Assembly: GCF_019972295.1 (NCBI RefSeq)
Contig: NZ_BLJA01000001.1
Coordinates: 404,049 to 468,048, forward strand
DNA length: 64,000 bases
From: Geobacter sp. AOG2
Lineage (GTDB): Bacteria > Desulfobacterota > Desulfuromonadia > Geobacterales > Pseudopelobacteraceae
Reading direction: 5' to 3'
Shown here: positions 1 through 9,012 of the stretch, piece after piece
Numbering within the stretch: position 1 is the stretch's first letter
Layout: every line of letters starts with the position of its first letter
The notes under the pieces: model-generated
What the model saw: the letters and a program-made list of their open reading frames with translations, nothing else
The model's database searches: none
Told to the model about the DNA's origin: nothing
Program-made: the position numbers and the translations under genes

Positions 1-736
1 CCACGATGCTGACCGCTATTTCCTCCGGGGTCTGGGCGCCGATGTCCAGGCCGACCGGGGTGACGATCCGCCCTCGTTGCTCCTCGCCAAATCCTTCCTT
101 TTCCAGGATCGCCAGCAGGGTCTCCCGCTTGCGCCGGCTCCCCAACAGGCCGATAAAACCGGTTTCGGTGGCCAGACACCCGCGTACGGCGTCGAAATCG
201 TGCAGGTGCCCCGGTGTGGCGATCACCGCAAAACTGTCCCGATCGAGCGCCAGTTGCCTGAAGGAATCCTTCACCGGCGCGCAGATGATGGTGTCGGCGC
301 CGGGGAGCAGGGCGTGGGTGCTACAGTCGGGCCGTTCATCCACCGCGACCACGCGGAAGCCGCAGGTATGGGCAAGTGCCGTGACCGCCCGGCCCACATG
401 GCCGGTCCCGAACATGACCAGAAGCGTCCGGCGACCCTGAGGCTCGATAAAGACCGTCATGCTGCCGCCGCAGGCGAAGCCCTGGTCCTCGGTCAGCACA
501 AAGGGGAGCGTCCTGTGCCCGCCGTCGCCGAGAGCGGCCAGGGCTGCCTCGACGCTTTCCAACTCCACCCTGCCGCCCCCCACACTCCCTAATACCGTGC
601 CGTCGCCCCGCACCAGCATCTTGGCGCCGGATTTGCGGGGGGACGAACCGCTGTGCGCGATGACGGTGGCGAGGGCAAACGGTTCGCCCAGCCGGGCGAG
701 CCGCGCCATCTCCTCGTAGAGTTCAAGATCGGTCAT
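1..736 (-). CDS. XdhC/CoxI family molybdenum-hydroxylase maturation protein (3' end cut by window)
   Basis: Reading leftwards from ATG 736, the frame stays open for 245 codons to the window edge, so the C-terminus is missing. The N-terminus (residues about 15-40: [20 protein letters not shown]) matches the XdhC/CoxI domain, and a Rossmann-type stretch ([16 protein letters not shown]) lies near residue 130, followed by GHLHDFDAV and LLGSRRKRE motifs typical of the XdhC C-terminal domain. XdhC proteins bind molybdenum cofactor, promote its sulfuration and insert it into xanthine-dehydrogenase-family enzymes. Its ATG overlaps the stop of the upstream large-subunit gene by 4 bases (ATGA), so it is the last gene of a translationally coupled operon and is probably dedicated to that enzyme. 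The function is inferred from family and context. Confidence 0.9.
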   Translation of the reverse strand, partial: MTDLELYEEMARLARLGEPFALATVIAHSGSSPRKSGAKMLVRGDGTVLGSVGGGRVELESVEAALAALGDGGHRTLPFVLTEDQGFACGGSMTVFIEPQGRRTLLVMFGTGHVGRAVTALAHTCGFRVVAVDERPDCSTHALLPGADTIICAPVKDSFRQLALDRDSFAVIATPGHLHDFDAVRGCLATETGFIGLLGSRRKRETLLAILEKEGFGEEQRGRIVTPVGLDIGAQTPEEIAVSIV

Positions 737-2904
737 GCCTTGCTCCGGGCGGCCATGACCTTTTCCGGCGTCAGGGGTAGCGACCGTATCCGTGCGCCCG
801 TGGCGGCGAACAGTGCATTGGCCACGGCCGGCGCGATGGGGGGCACGCCCGGTTCGCCCACGCCGCCGGGCGGTTCGTCGCTGGGGATGATGTGTACCTC
901 CACCAGGGGCGAACCCTGCATGCGTACCAGCGGGTAGGTGTCGAAATTTCCCTGTTCCACCCGGCCGTTTTTGAGGGTGATGGCCCCGTAGAGCGCCGCG
1001 GAGAGACCGAAGACGATGCCCGACTCCATCTGAGCCGCGATGGTGTCAGGGTTGACGATCCGGCCGCAGTCGATGGCGCAGACGACACGGTGGACCTGCA
1101 CTTGGCCCGCGGCATCCAGGGAGACCTCGGCTACCTGGGCGACGAAGCTGCCGAAGGACTCGTGCAGGGCAATGCCCCGGCCGGTACCGACCGGCAGTTT
1201 TGTCCCCCAGCCCGCCTTTTCGGCCGCCGTCTGCAGCACGGCCAGATGGCGGGGGTGGTTTGCCAGCAGGGCGCGGCGGTACTGGTAGGGGTCCTTGCCG
1301 GCGCTGTGGGCCAGTTCATCCAGGAAACTCTCCACCACGAAGGCGTTGTGGGAATGCCCCACCGAGCGCCACCAGAGCACCGGTACCCCGTTCTTGGTCG
1401 TGTGCAGGTCCACCAGCAGGTTCGGTATGGCGTACGGGGTATCGGCCGCCCCCTCCACCGAGGTGTGGTCGATGCCGCCCTTCACCATGGCCGACTCGAA
1501 AGCGGTGCCGGCGATGATCGACTGCCCCACGATGGTGTGGCGCCAGGCCAGGGGGTACCCCTTGTCGTCAAGGCAGGCGGCAATGCGGTCATACCACATG
1601 GGACGGTAGAATCCGGCCCGCATGTCGTCGTCGCGGGAGCGGATCACCTTGACCGGCTTCCCGACCGCCTTGGCCACCTGCACCGCCTCGACGACGAAAT
1701 CCGACGCGGGACAGGCCCTCCGGCCGAAGCCCCCGCCCAGGAAGGTGGTCTCCAGAGCGACCTGTTCCGGCTTGAGCCCGGCCTCACGAGCGGCGGCGTT
1801 GCGGTCCACGGTCTGGAACTGGGAGCCGGTGCGGATCAGGCAATGGTCCTTTTTCAAGTCCACGAAGCAGTTGAGCGGTTCCATGGTGGCATGGGCCAGG
1901 TAGGGGACTTCGTATTCGGCCTGCAGGGGATGGGCCGCCTTGGCCAGTTCGGTAGGGGCATCGCCGTCGTGGCGCGCCGCCAGGCCGGGCATGGCGGAGA
2001 GCCGGGCATACTCCTCGCGCATGGCGGGAGTGGATATCTGCGCCCATTGTCCCTCGTCCCAGGTAATCTCCAGCGCCTCGCGTCCCTTCTGGGCAGGCCA
2101 GAAACCCTCGGCAACCACCGCCACGCCGGCGGGCACGGCCACGACCTGCTTCACCCCCGGCACCGTAAGGGCCTTTTTCGCGTCGAAACTCTTCACTGTT
2201 CCGCCGAACACCGGCGGCCGGGCGATGACCGCAGTCAGCATGCCGGGGACGTGCACGTCAATACCGAAGATCGCCGTCCCGTTGATTTTGGCCGGGCTGT
2301 CCAGGCGGTGGATCGGTTTGCCGAGCAGTTTTCTCTGTTTGGGATTCTTCAGTTTCGGTTCCTGGGGCACCGGCAGTTTGGCGGCCCTGGTCGCCAGGCT
2401 GCCGTAGCCCGCGCGCTTGCCGCCGGGGCCGACGACCACGCCGTTCTCGGCACGGCAGGCGGAGGGTTCCACTTTCCAACTTTTGGCGGCTGCCGCCACC
2501 AGCATCTCGCGGGCCGCCGCACCGGCCTTGGAGAGTCGCTCCCATTCGGACCGCACGCTGGTGCTGCCGCCGGTCACCATGATCGCGCCGAACTGGGTGT
2601 GGTTGTATTCCGGCGCCACCGGCGCCGCTTGGACCCGTACCCGTTTCCAGTCGCACTCGAGTTCCTCGGCGATCAGCATGGGGAGGGAGGTGTAGACCCC
2701 CTGACCCATCTCGGATTTATTGACGATGACGGTCACGCTGCCGTCGGTGCCGATGCGCAGGAAGGCGTTGGGGGCAAAGGTCGTCGCCGCGGCAGCGGCG
2801 TCACGGCCACCCAGGGGGATGTGGCAGGCCAGCACCAATCCGCCTCCCACCAGCAGGCCGGTCTTGATGAATTCCCGTCGGCTCACCTTGATGATCTCGC
2901 TCAT
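733..2904 (-). CDS. Molybdopterin-binding large subunit of an isoquinoline 1-oxidoreductase / aldehyde dehydrogenase type enzyme
   Basis: A 723-residue protein of the xanthine oxidase superfamily, closest in layout to IorB-type beta subunits. The N-terminus has a twin-arginine signal (SRREFIK, residues 8-14) followed by a hydrophobic stretch ending LVLAC, so Tat export and perhaps lipidation are likely. [10 protein letters not shown] (cofactor binding) and the C-terminal GVGEPGVPP, which carries the catalytic Glu, are present. The start ATG 2904 was chosen because it overlaps the small-subunit stop by ATGA and places the Tat motif at the N-terminus; the frame extends further upstream, but only as a shadow of the small-subunit gene. 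The enzyme would hydroxylate an aldehyde or N-heterocycle using water, passing electrons through the 2Fe-2S subunit. No FAD subunit is adjacent. The substrate cannot be inferred. Confidence 0.9.
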   Translation of the reverse strand: MSEIIKVSRREFIKTGLLVGGGLVLACHIPLGGRDAAAAATTFAPNAFLRIGTDGSVTVIVNKSEMGQGVYTSLPMLIAEELECDWKRVRVQAAPVAPEYNHTQFGAIMVTGGSTSVRSEWERLSKAGAAAREMLVAAAAKSWKVEPSACRAENGVVVGPGGKRAGYGSLATRAAKLPVPQEPKLKNPKQRKLLGKPIHRLDSPAKINGTAIFGIDVHVPGMLTAVIARPPVFGGTVKSFDAKKALTVPGVKQVVAVPAGVAVVAEGFWPAQKGREALEITWDEGQWAQISTPAMREEYARLSAMPGLAARHDGDAPTELAKAAHPLQAEYEVPYLAHATMEPLNCFVDLKKDHCLIRTGSQFQTVDRNAAAREAGLKPEQVALETTFLGGGFGRRACPASDFVVEAVQVAKAVGKPVKVIRSRDDDMRAGFYRPMWYDRIAACLDDKGYPLAWRHTIVGQSIIAGTAFESAMVKGGIDHTSVEGAADTPYAIPNLLVDLHTTKNGVPVLWWRSVGHSHNAFVVESFLDELAHSAGKDPYQYRRALLANHPRHLAVLQTAAEKAGWGTKLPVGTGRGIALHESFGSFVAQVAEVSLDAAGQVQVHRVVCAIDCGRIVNPDTIAAQMESGIVFGLSAALYGAITLKNGRVEQGNFDTYPLVRMQGSPLVEVHIIPSDEPPGGVGEPGVPPIAPAVANALFAATGARIRSLPLTPEKVMAARSKA

Positions 2905-3365
2905 GACCGTTTCCCTCCCTTTCCCGCCTTGGCGGCGGTATGGATCGCCCGACGGATGCGGCCATAGGTGCCGCAGCGGCAGAGGTTGCCGCTCATGGCA
3001 GCGTCGATGTCGGCATCCGTGGGGTGGGGCTTCTGCTCCATGAGGGCCACGGCGCTCATGATCTGCCCCGGCTGGCAGTAACCGCACTGGGAAACCTCGT
3101 CGGCCAGCCAGGCCTTTTTTACGGGATGGTTTTCGGCAATACCCTCGATGGTGGTGACCTTCTTGCCCTGCACATCGCTGAGCGGTGTGATACAGGAACG
3201 TTCCGGCCGGCCGTCGATATGGACCGTGCAGGCGCCGCACAATCCCTCGCCGCAGCCGAATTTTGTGCCGGTGAGATGCAGGTGGTCCCGCAGCACCCAG
3301 AGGAGCGGGGTGTCGGGGCTGAGTTCCACGGCCTGTTTCTTGCCATTCAGAGAGAAGGTGATCAC
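2901..3365 (-). CDS. 2Fe-2S small subunit of the molybdenum hydroxylase
   Basis: A 154-residue protein with the two-cluster architecture of xanthine oxidase family small subunits: an N-terminal plant-ferredoxin fold with [11 protein letters not shown] and a later Cys (residues about 40-75), and a C-terminal helical domain with [16 protein letters not shown] and [12 protein letters not shown]. It relays electrons from the molybdenum site of the large subunit to an external acceptor. GTG 3365 was taken as the start because AAAGGAGG lies just upstream and the resulting length suits the family; the frame continues upstream without a comparable ribosome site. The protein has no signal of its own, so if exported it would ride on the Tat signal of its partner, as described for IorAB-like enzymes. 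Confidence 0.92.
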   Translation of the reverse strand: MITFSLNGKKQAVELSPDTPLLWVLRDHLHLTGTKFGCGEGLCGACTVHIDGRPERSCITPLSDVQGKKVTTIEGIAENHPVKKAWLADEVSQCGYCQPGQIMSAVALMEQKPHPTDADIDAAMSGNLCRCGTYGRIRRAIHTAAKAGKGGKRS

Positions 3366-3575
3366 GGTTTCCTCCTTTGATTCGGTATGTTCCAATGGGT
3401 ACGAGATGGTCGGGGGATGTTCTCGCGCGTCTAAAAATTGTAGCCGGAAATCGTCCGTCGGCAACCGATGTATGCATTAAAATTGCATAATTGATAGCGA
3501 TATATAATTGAATTTACATCGCAAATCCGAGGGTCAGTGCCATCTGGCGTGGTTTTGAGCTTATCACGCACAGGG

Positions 3576-3604
3576 TGTTGACATGGCCCGGAGACATGTC
3601 AACA
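3576..3604. promoter_or_regulatory. 10-bp perfect inverted repeat, candidate operator in the 3366-3643 divergent intergenic region
   Basis: The divergent region between the molybdenum hydroxylase operon and the NTF2-like gene contains TGTTGACATG (3576-3585) and its exact reverse complement CATGTCAACA (3595-3604), separated by 9 bases. The left arm includes TTGACA, which resembles a -35 element for the rightward gene at 3644. A second symmetric motif, TATGCA-N7-TGCATA, lies in an AT-rich stretch at about 3473-3491 nearer the hydroxylase genes. The symmetry and position suggest dimeric regulator sites, but no regulator gene is adjacent and the assignment is inference. Confidence 0.4.
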
Positions 3605-3643
3605 TTTTAAAGCAGGTAGTTACGAGAGAAAGGGGGTACAGCG

Positions 3644-4111
3644 ATGAAGATCGAACACACGCCGGTTACCGGCCGGGAAGAGAAGGATAACCTGATGCCG
3701 CAGATGCGAGCCCTGTCGGAATTTTATGAAGCCCTCAACAGCAGGGATATGGAAAAAATGGCGCAAAATTGGGTACCGAGCGATGAGGCTGTCATGGACA
3801 ACCCCCTGGGGGGCATCAAGCGCGGTTGGGAAGAGATCAGGGACGTGTATGAACGGCTTTTCGGCAGCCGGTCCGAATATCGGTTCGAGTTCTACGATTA
3901 CACTCTCCACGGGGCGGGAGAACTGTTCTATGTCGTGGGAAGGGAGCGGGGTATGTTCAGCATGGAAGGGACGGTTCTCGACCTGGCCATCAGGACGAGC
4001 AGGATCTTCAGGCTCATGGACGGCCGCTGGCGCCAGGTCCACCACCACGGTTCAATCGAGGACCCGGACCTACTGGCGAGCTATCAGAAAGCTGTGCTGG
4101 GAAAGGGTTGA
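3644..4111 (+). CDS. SnoaL-like / NTF2-fold protein of unknown function
   Basis: A 155-residue protein with the pattern of SnoaL-like/ketosteroid-isomerase-type NTF2 folds: an N-terminal helix pair (LSEFYEALNSRDMEKMAQNWVPSDE), then strands ending in WRQVHHHGSIEDPDLL. AAAGGGGG is placed well upstream of ATG 3644. Such domains are small cone-shaped pockets used by isomerases, hydrolases or non-catalytic binding proteins; similar stand-alone proteins often carry the C-terminal HHHGS pattern seen here, but the substrate is unknown. It is transcribed divergently from the molybdenum hydroxylase operon and converges on pcrA, so it is probably monocistronic. Confidence 0.8.
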   Translation: MKIEHTPVTGREEKDNLMPQMRALSEFYEALNSRDMEKMAQNWVPSDEAVMDNPLGGIKRGWEEIRDVYERLFGSRSEYRFEFYDYTLHGAGELFYVVGRERGMFSMEGTVLDLAIRTSRIFRLMDGRWRQVHHHGSIEDPDLLASYQKAVLGKG

Positions 4112-4113
4112 TT

Positions 4114-4133
4114 GAGCGGGCCTAGGCCCGCTC
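4114..4133. terminator. Perfect 20-bp palindrome between converging genes
   Basis: A self-complementary stretch (GAGCGGGCCT followed by AGGCCCGCTC) lies 3 bases after the NTF2-like gene and runs into the last codons of pcrA on the other strand. It can fold into a GC-rich hairpin in either transcript. No strong T-run follows on either side, so a terminator role is plausible but not proven. Confidence 0.45.
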
Positions 4134-6356
4134 CAGTCCGGCGAACCGGAGCAACAGCTTCTTGGGGCCCGCAGAGTTGAACCAGACGATGGCCTTCTGG
4201 GCTTCGCCGCTTCCCTCGATCTTCCTGATGGTGCCGACCCCGAACTTGGCGTGCCGCACCTTCATGCCCACAAAGACCTCACCGTATTCCTCCTCCGGCT
4301 CCGGAACGACCTCTATCTCGTTAGTGTCGCTGAATTGAGCGGCTGCGGCCAGGTTGTGGCTTTCGGCGTATTCCTGCCGGATGGCCGGTGTCCGTCCGAA
4401 CGTCCGCTCGGTCCGGTAGCCGCTCCCTGTCCCGTTTCCTTCCTCATCCAGCAACTCTCCCGGGATATCTTTGAGAAAACGGGACGGCGGGTTGGACTGG
4501 TCCTGGCCGAACAGGTAGCGCCGGCGGGCGTTCAGGAGGTAGAGCCGCTCCCGCGCACGGGTCATGCCCACGTAGCACAGGCGCCGCTCCTCCTCCATGC
4601 CGTCCAGGTCGTCCAAAGCGCGGACATGGGGGAAAAGGCGCTCCTCCATGCCGATCATGAAGACCGCTTTGAACTCCAGGCCTTTGGCGGCGTGGAGCGT
4701 CATCAGCGTCACCGAGGGTTTGCCCTGCTCCCCCTGCTCCAGGTCCGAGACCAGGGAAACCTGCTCCAGAAATTCGGACAGACCGGCGTCGGGATCCCTC
4801 TCGCAGAACTCCTCCATGGCCGCCAAGAGTTGTTCCAGGTTCTCCAACCGCTCCGCATCATCCTCGTCCCGGCTCTCCTTGAGCCGGGTCAGGTAGCCGC
4901 TCTCCTCCATCACCATGCGGGTCAGCCCCGGCAAGCCCAGGGATGCGCCGGTTTCCCGGAAGCGCTCCATCATGGCGGCAAAGGCTGCGACCTTAGCCCG
5001 CGGCCCGGCCCCTAACAACCCGCTTTCCGCGGCATCTTGCAGGGCTGTGTACATGCTGGTTCCCCCCCGGCTGGCCTGGAGGGAAATTTTGTCGATGCTG
5101 GCACTGCCGATGCCCCGGGCCGGGACGTTGATGATCCGCTTCAGGGAGATCTCGTCGGCCGGGTTGTCCAGCACTCGCAAGTAGGCCAGGACATCCTTGA
5201 CCTCCATACGGGCGTAAAACCTGACGCCGCCCACGATGTGATAGGGGAGCGCCTCGGACACCAGAGCTTCTTCAACCTGACGCGATTGGGCGTTGGTGCG
5301 GTAGAAGACCGCCATCTCCTCCAGAGGGATTCCACCTGCCCGCAGGCGGGAGATCTCGCGGCATACGGTGCGCGCCTCCTCCCGGTCCGATTCCACCCGC
5401 AGGTAGCGGATGTTTTCTCCGGCCGGGTTTTCGGTCCAGAGGGTCTTGCCTTTTCGGCCGAAATTGTGCCTGACCACCTCTCCGGCCGCCTTGAGGATGG
5501 TGGCTGTGGAGCGGTAATTCTGCTCCAGGCGGACCACGCGCACGCCGGGGAAGTCTTTTTCGAATTCCAGGATGTTGCGGATGTCGGCCCCGCGCCAGGA
5601 ATAGATGGACTGGTCGTCGTCCCCCACCACGCACAGGTTACGCCGCTCCCCCGCCAGGAGCTTGATCAGGCCGTACTGCACCGGGTTGGTGTCCTGGTAC
5701 TCGTCCACCAGGATCCATTGGAAACGCTCCTGGTAGTGGCGTCGCACTTCGGGGAATTGGGACAGCAGGCGCACGGTCTGGATCAGCATGTCGCCGAAGT
5801 CCAGGGCGTTGCATTTCTTTAGTCGTTCCTGATAGGCGGCATAGATGCGCACCAGCCGCTCGTTGAAAATGTCGCCGGTTGCCACGGCGTCCAGATCCTC
5901 GGGGAACAGGCCGCGGTTCTTGAAGTCGTCGATCTTGGCGCCGATGGTCTTGGGGGGAAAGCGTTTGTCGTCCAGGTTGAGTTCGGCCAGCACGTCCTTC
6001 AGGAGGCGCTCGGAGTCCTTGTCGTCGTAGATGGCAAACGACGATTCGTAACCCAGATGGTGGATCTCTCTGCGGAGGATGCGGCCACAGGCTGCGTGAA
6101 AGGTGGAAATCTGGGGTACTTCCCCGCCGCCGAGCAGCTTCCTGACCCGCTCGGCCATCTCATTGGCGGCCTTGTTGGTAAAGGTTACGGCCAGGATATT
6201 CCAGGGGGGTACACCCCGCTCACGGATCAAGTGGGCGATGCGATGGGTGATGACACGGGTTTTGCCCGATCCGGCTCCGGCCAGGATCAGGAGCGGTCCC
6301 TCGCCGTGCAGCACGGCCTCTTTCTGGGGCGGGTTGAGGTGGGTAAGGAGATTCAT
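4122..6356 (-). CDS. pcrA: ATP-dependent DNA helicase UvrD/PcrA
   Basis: A 744-residue superfamily 1A helicase of normal length. Visible motifs include the Q-motif region LNPPQKEAV, Walker A AGAGSGKT, motif II VDEYQDTNPVQY, motif III VGDDDQSIYSWRGA, motif IV EQNYRSTATIL, motif V TLMTLHAAKGLEF and motif VI RRLCYVGMTRARERLYLL. The last 60 residues (VFVGMKVRHAKFGVGTIRKIEG) form the Tudor-like C-terminal domain of PcrA/UvrD that contacts RNA polymerase. It unwinds DNA 3'-5' in nucleotide excision and mismatch repair and removes RecA or stalled transcription complexes. It stands alone here, transcribed away from the etf operon. Confidence 0.97.
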   Translation of the reverse strand: MNLLTHLNPPQKEAVLHGEGPLLILAGAGSGKTRVITHRIAHLIRERGVPPWNILAVTFTNKAANEMAERVRKLLGGGEVPQISTFHAACGRILRREIHHLGYESSFAIYDDKDSERLLKDVLAELNLDDKRFPPKTIGAKIDDFKNRGLFPEDLDAVATGDIFNERLVRIYAAYQERLKKCNALDFGDMLIQTVRLLSQFPEVRRHYQERFQWILVDEYQDTNPVQYGLIKLLAGERRNLCVVGDDDQSIYSWRGADIRNILEFEKDFPGVRVVRLEQNYRSTATILKAAGEVVRHNFGRKGKTLWTENPAGENIRYLRVESDREEARTVCREISRLRAGGIPLEEMAVFYRTNAQSRQVEEALVSEALPYHIVGGVRFYARMEVKDVLAYLRVLDNPADEISLKRIINVPARGIGSASIDKISLQASRGGTSMYTALQDAAESGLLGAGPRAKVAAFAAMMERFRETGASLGLPGLTRMVMEESGYLTRLKESRDEDDAERLENLEQLLAAMEEFCERDPDAGLSEFLEQVSLVSDLEQGEQGKPSVTLMTLHAAKGLEFKAVFMIGMEERLFPHVRALDDLDGMEEERRLCYVGMTRARERLYLLNARRRYLFGQDQSNPPSRFLKDIPGELLDEEGNGTGSGYRTERTFGRTPAIRQEYAESHNLAAAAQFSDTNEIEVVPEPEEEYGEVFVGMKVRHAKFGVGTIRKIEGSGEAQKAIVWFNSAGPKKLLLRFAGLERA

Positions 6357-6648
6357 GGTTCTTTTTTAGTCGCTGGAGGGATGCGCGTCAAGCGGAAAGC
6401 CGTGCCCTAAAAATAGTCAACTATTGACCGGCGGGAGAATGTTGATACAATAGGGGTGCACAAAGTGCCTTTATTTGAGGCAGGGCGCCGCAATAATCAG
6501 CGCACGTCAGGATGTGTTTTTTAGTTTAACTAAAATTTTGTCGGTTTGTTTTTTCGGGAAGCAACAAGTCCAACTCCAGCGAGACAGCAGCAGTCTTTCC
6601 CCTGACCGGTCACTTTAAAAAGTGCGTATACTTTGACTATGGTCAAAT
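6357..6648. other. Non-coding region upstream of the etfB promoter, with a 17-nt palindrome at 6519-6535
   Basis: This divergent spacer between pcrA and the etfB sigma-54 promoter has no credible gene. It contains TTTTAGTT-T-AACTAAAA (6519-6535), a perfect 8-1-8 palindrome in an AT-rich setting about 115-130 bases upstream of the -24 element. That spacing suits an upstream activator site or a repressor operator. A short hairpin, TTTGAC-TATG-GTCAAA, lies at about 6632-6647, directly upstream of the -24 box. Neither matches the classical NifA site TGT-N10-ACA. Confidence 0.45.
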
Positions 6649-6664
6649 AGGCATACTTTCTGCT
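6649..6664 (+). promoter_or_regulatory. Sigma-54 type promoter for etfBA
   Basis: AGGCATACTTTCTGCT shows the -24 GG (6650-6651) and -12 GC (6662-6663) separated by exactly 10 bases, as in the consensus TGGCACG-N4-TTGCW. The predicted start is near 6675, giving a leader of about 105 bases before etfB. The match is weaker at the first T than in the nifH and nifB promoters. It supports nitrogen control through RpoN and an enhancer-binding protein such as GnfM or NifA. Confidence 0.65.
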
Positions 6665-6679
6665 CTTGCCATGAATACT

Positions 6680-6745
6680 CCTGTTGCTGAAAACAGGATT
6701 TTATGTAGGGCACCGGAGCCCGGCATGGGACCGTGCCGGGCTTTT
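6680..6745 (+). terminator. etfB leader: hexaloop hairpin plus intrinsic terminator (candidate antitermination site)
   Basis: Two hairpins follow the predicted start. The first (6680-6697) is CCTGTT-GCTGAA-AACAGG, a 6-bp stem closing a six-base loop. The second (6718-6741) has an 8-bp GC-rich stem GCCCGGCA/TGCCGGGC followed by TTTT, a typical intrinsic terminator placed before the etfB ribosome site. A hexaloop hairpin preceding a terminator is the layout of ANTAR target RNAs. The first loop has the expected G at position 4 but G instead of A at position 1, so the match is partial. Confidence 0.6.
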
Positions 6746-6779
6746 CGTTATCGTAGCTCATACCAGGAGAACTTCATCC

Positions 6780-7595
6780 ATGCTCGTAGTCGCCTGTATC
6801 AAGCAGGTCCCCGACACCACCCAGGTGCAGATCGACCCGGTCACCAACACCTTGGTACGCGAGGGCATCCCCTTTATCGTCAATCCCTATGATACCCATG
6901 CGCTGGAAGAGGCGTTGCGCCTGAAAGACCGCTTTGGCTGCAAGGTCGCCGCCATCTCCATGGGGCCTCCCAATGCCGAAGCGACCCTCAGAAAGGCCTT
7001 GGCCCTGGGGGTCGATATGGCTATCCTGCTTTCCGACCGGGTTTTCGGCGGAGCCGACACGCTGGCCACCAGCAACGTCCTTTCGGCGGCAATCCGCAAG
7101 TTGCACACCGAGGCGGACGAGGTTGGCCTGGTGTTATGCGGCAAGCAGACCATCGATGGCGATACCGCTCAGGTCGGCCCCGGCATTGCCACCCGACTGG
7201 CCTATCACCAGCTCACCCTGGTGGACCGCATCGACAATCTGGATGTCGGCGGCAAACGTATCCGCGTCAGCCGCAAGCTGGAAGGGCGCCACGAGATCGT
7301 CGAGGCGCCATTGCCCGCCATGCTGACCGTCGTGCGGGAACTGAACCGGCCGCGCTATCCCCGCGTACCCATGCGCCTGGCCGCAGCCGACGCCCAGGTA
7401 GAGGTCTGGAACAATCAGGTACTCAAGCTGGACGAACAGGCCATCGGCCTCAAGGGGTCGCCCACCTGGGTCAGCAAGATCTTCTCCCCGGAGCGGGCCA
7501 AAGGGGAGATCATCGGCGACGGCTATGGCGATCCCGAAGGCACGGCTGCGCTGCTGATCGATAAGCTGCTGGCGAAGGATATGCTGCCGCTCTAA
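6780..7595 (+). CDS. etfB: Electron transfer flavoprotein beta subunit (FixA/EtfB-like, bifurcating type)
   Basis: A 271-residue EtfB. ATG 6780 sits 8 bases after AGGAG. The N-terminus (VVACIKQVPDTTQVQIDP) and the loop CGKQTIDGDTAQVGPGIA are characteristic; the IDGDTAQVGP loop is found in EtfB proteins that hold FAD rather than AMP, as in bifurcating or confurcating ETFs and the nitrogen-fixation FixA. It forms a heterodimer with the following EtfA (38-base gap). A sigma-54 promoter and a leader terminator upstream place it in the nitrogen regulon. The likely role is moving NADH-derived electrons to ferredoxin for nitrogenase with a quinone co-acceptor; this is inferred, not seen. The alternative is an acyl-CoA dehydrogenase ETF. 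Confidence 0.93.
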   Translation: MLVVACIKQVPDTTQVQIDPVTNTLVREGIPFIVNPYDTHALEEALRLKDRFGCKVAAISMGPPNAEATLRKALALGVDMAILLSDRVFGGADTLATSNVLSAAIRKLHTEADEVGLVLCGKQTIDGDTAQVGPGIATRLAYHQLTLVDRIDNLDVGGKRIRVSRKLEGRHEIVEAPLPAMLTVVRELNRPRYPRVPMRLAAADAQVEVWNNQVLKLDEQAIGLKGSPTWVSKIFSPERAKGEIIGDGYGDPEGTAALLIDKLLAKDMLPL

Positions 7596-7633
7596 TAGTT
7601 ACCTTTATAAAATGAAGAAAAAGGTTTTCCGAC

Positions 7634-8965
7634 ATGACTGAACCGCAACCACAACCCAAAGTGAAGAAACCACGCGGCAAGGCGCGCCTGCTGGAGGGCA
7701 AGTGCATTGCCTGCGGCGCCCGTTGCCAGAGCGTCTGCCCGGTCAATGCCATCGAGATGAACGATGCCGGTGAGCCGGTGGTCATTCCGGAAAAATGCAT
7801 CGGCTGCGTCAAGTGCATCAAGATCTGTCCCGCCAGTGCCCTGGAGATGTTCTTCACCCCTGAAGAGTTGAAGATACTGGAACAACTGGCTGCTGCCGCC
7901 ACCCCTGTCGAAGAGGAAGTGGACGAAGAGGCCGCGGCCCTGGCCAAAAAGCTGGCCGCCTACCGTGGCGTATGGGTCTTCGTCGAACAGACCGAGGGAG
8001 AACCGGCCAAGGTGTCGTGGGAACTGCTCGGCGTCGGAGCCCAGTTGGCCGCCTCTCTGGGGGTGGAGTTGTGCGCCCTGGTGATCGGCGAAAAGGTGGA
8101 GCATCTCTGTGCCGAGGCTTTTGCCCACGGTGCTTCCAAAGCCTACCTGGTGGATGCCCCGGTGTACCGCAACTACCGGACCGAGGCCTATCTGGAGGCC
8201 TGTTGCCACCTGATCGCCAAACACAAACCGGAGGTCATCCTCATGGGCGCCACCGGTATGGGGCGCGACCTGGCCGGAGCCGTCGCGACCCGCGTCGCCA
8301 CGGGGCTGACCGCCGACTGCACCGGCCTCGGTATCGACGACAAGCGTAACCTCATGCAGACGCGCCCGGCCTTTGGCGGCAACATCATGGCAACCATCAT
8401 GTGCGATAAGTTCCGTCCCCAGATGGCCACGGTCCGTCCCAACGTGATGCCGATGCCGGAGTGCCGGGAGGGCGCCACGGGCACCATCATTCGCGAGGAC
8501 TTCGTGGTTCCCGAGGAGAATATTCTCACCAAGGTCATCGAGATCATCCATGATACGAAGAACAAAAGCCACGTGGATATCACGGGAGCCGAGTTCATCG
8601 TCTCCGGCGGCCGCGGCATGATGGCGCCTGAAAACTTCGCCATTCTAAAAGAATTAGCCGAGGAGTTGGGCGGCGTGGTGGGCGCCTCCCGCAGCGCCGT
8701 GGATGCCGGCTGGATGCCGGTTGACCGCCAGGTCGGCCAGACCGGCAAGACCGTCCGCCCCAAGATCTACATCGCCTGCGGCATCTCCGGCGCCATCCAG
8801 CATCTGGTCGGCATGCAGGATTCGGACATGGTCATCGCCATCAACCGCGACCGTCAGGCGCCGATCTTCGAGGTCGCCACCTACGGCATCGTCGGCGACC
8901 TGTTCCAGGTGGTCCCGGCCATCACGAAACGGATCAGGGAGTTGAAGCAGCAGCGAACGCATTGA
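7634..8965 (+). CDS. etfA: Electron transfer flavoprotein alpha subunit with N-terminal two-cluster ferredoxin domain
   Basis: A 443-residue fusion. Residues 20-70 form a bacterial ferredoxin with two [4Fe-4S] motifs: C24-x2-C27-x3-C31-x3-C35P (three residues between the second and third Cys, one more than usual) and C55-x2-C58-x2-C61-x3-C65P. After a charged linker (VEEEVDEEAAALAKK), residues 115-443 are EtfA, with the FAD-binding C-terminal region SRSAVDAGWMPVDRQVGQTG and PKIYIACGISGAIQHLVGM. The ferredoxin head would give EtfAB its own Fe-S relay, as in several anaerobic ETFs. Its partners are EtfB upstream and the HdrD-like protein downstream. Cytoplasmic, docked to the membrane partner. 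Confidence 0.93.
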   Translation: MTEPQPQPKVKKPRGKARLLEGKCIACGARCQSVCPVNAIEMNDAGEPVVIPEKCIGCVKCIKICPASALEMFFTPEELKILEQLAAAATPVEEEVDEEAAALAKKLAAYRGVWVFVEQTEGEPAKVSWELLGVGAQLAASLGVELCALVIGEKVEHLCAEAFAHGASKAYLVDAPVYRNYRTEAYLEACCHLIAKHKPEVILMGATGMGRDLAGAVATRVATGLTADCTGLGIDDKRNLMQTRPAFGGNIMATIMCDKFRPQMATVRPNVMPMPECREGATGTIIREDFVVPEENILTKVIEIIHDTKNKSHVDITGAEFIVSGGRGMMAPENFAILKELAEELGGVVGASRSAVDAGWMPVDRQVGQTGKTVRPKIYIACGISGAIQHLVGMQDSDMVIAINRDRQAPIFEVATYGIVGDLFQVVPAITKRIRELKQQRTH

Positions 8966-9012
8966 CTTTTCACATTTGCCACAGAGCCATAGAATCACAG
9001 AGAAAAAAACAA

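Noticed and set aside
892-2967. A 691-codon open frame on the plus strand
   Set aside because: Antisense shadow of the molybdenum hydroxylase large subunit, with no recognisable domain.
6671-6892. Leader peptide reading across the etfB leader hairpins
   Set aside because: The ATG has no ribosome site, the frame runs deep into etfB in another frame, and the composition shows no attenuation signature.
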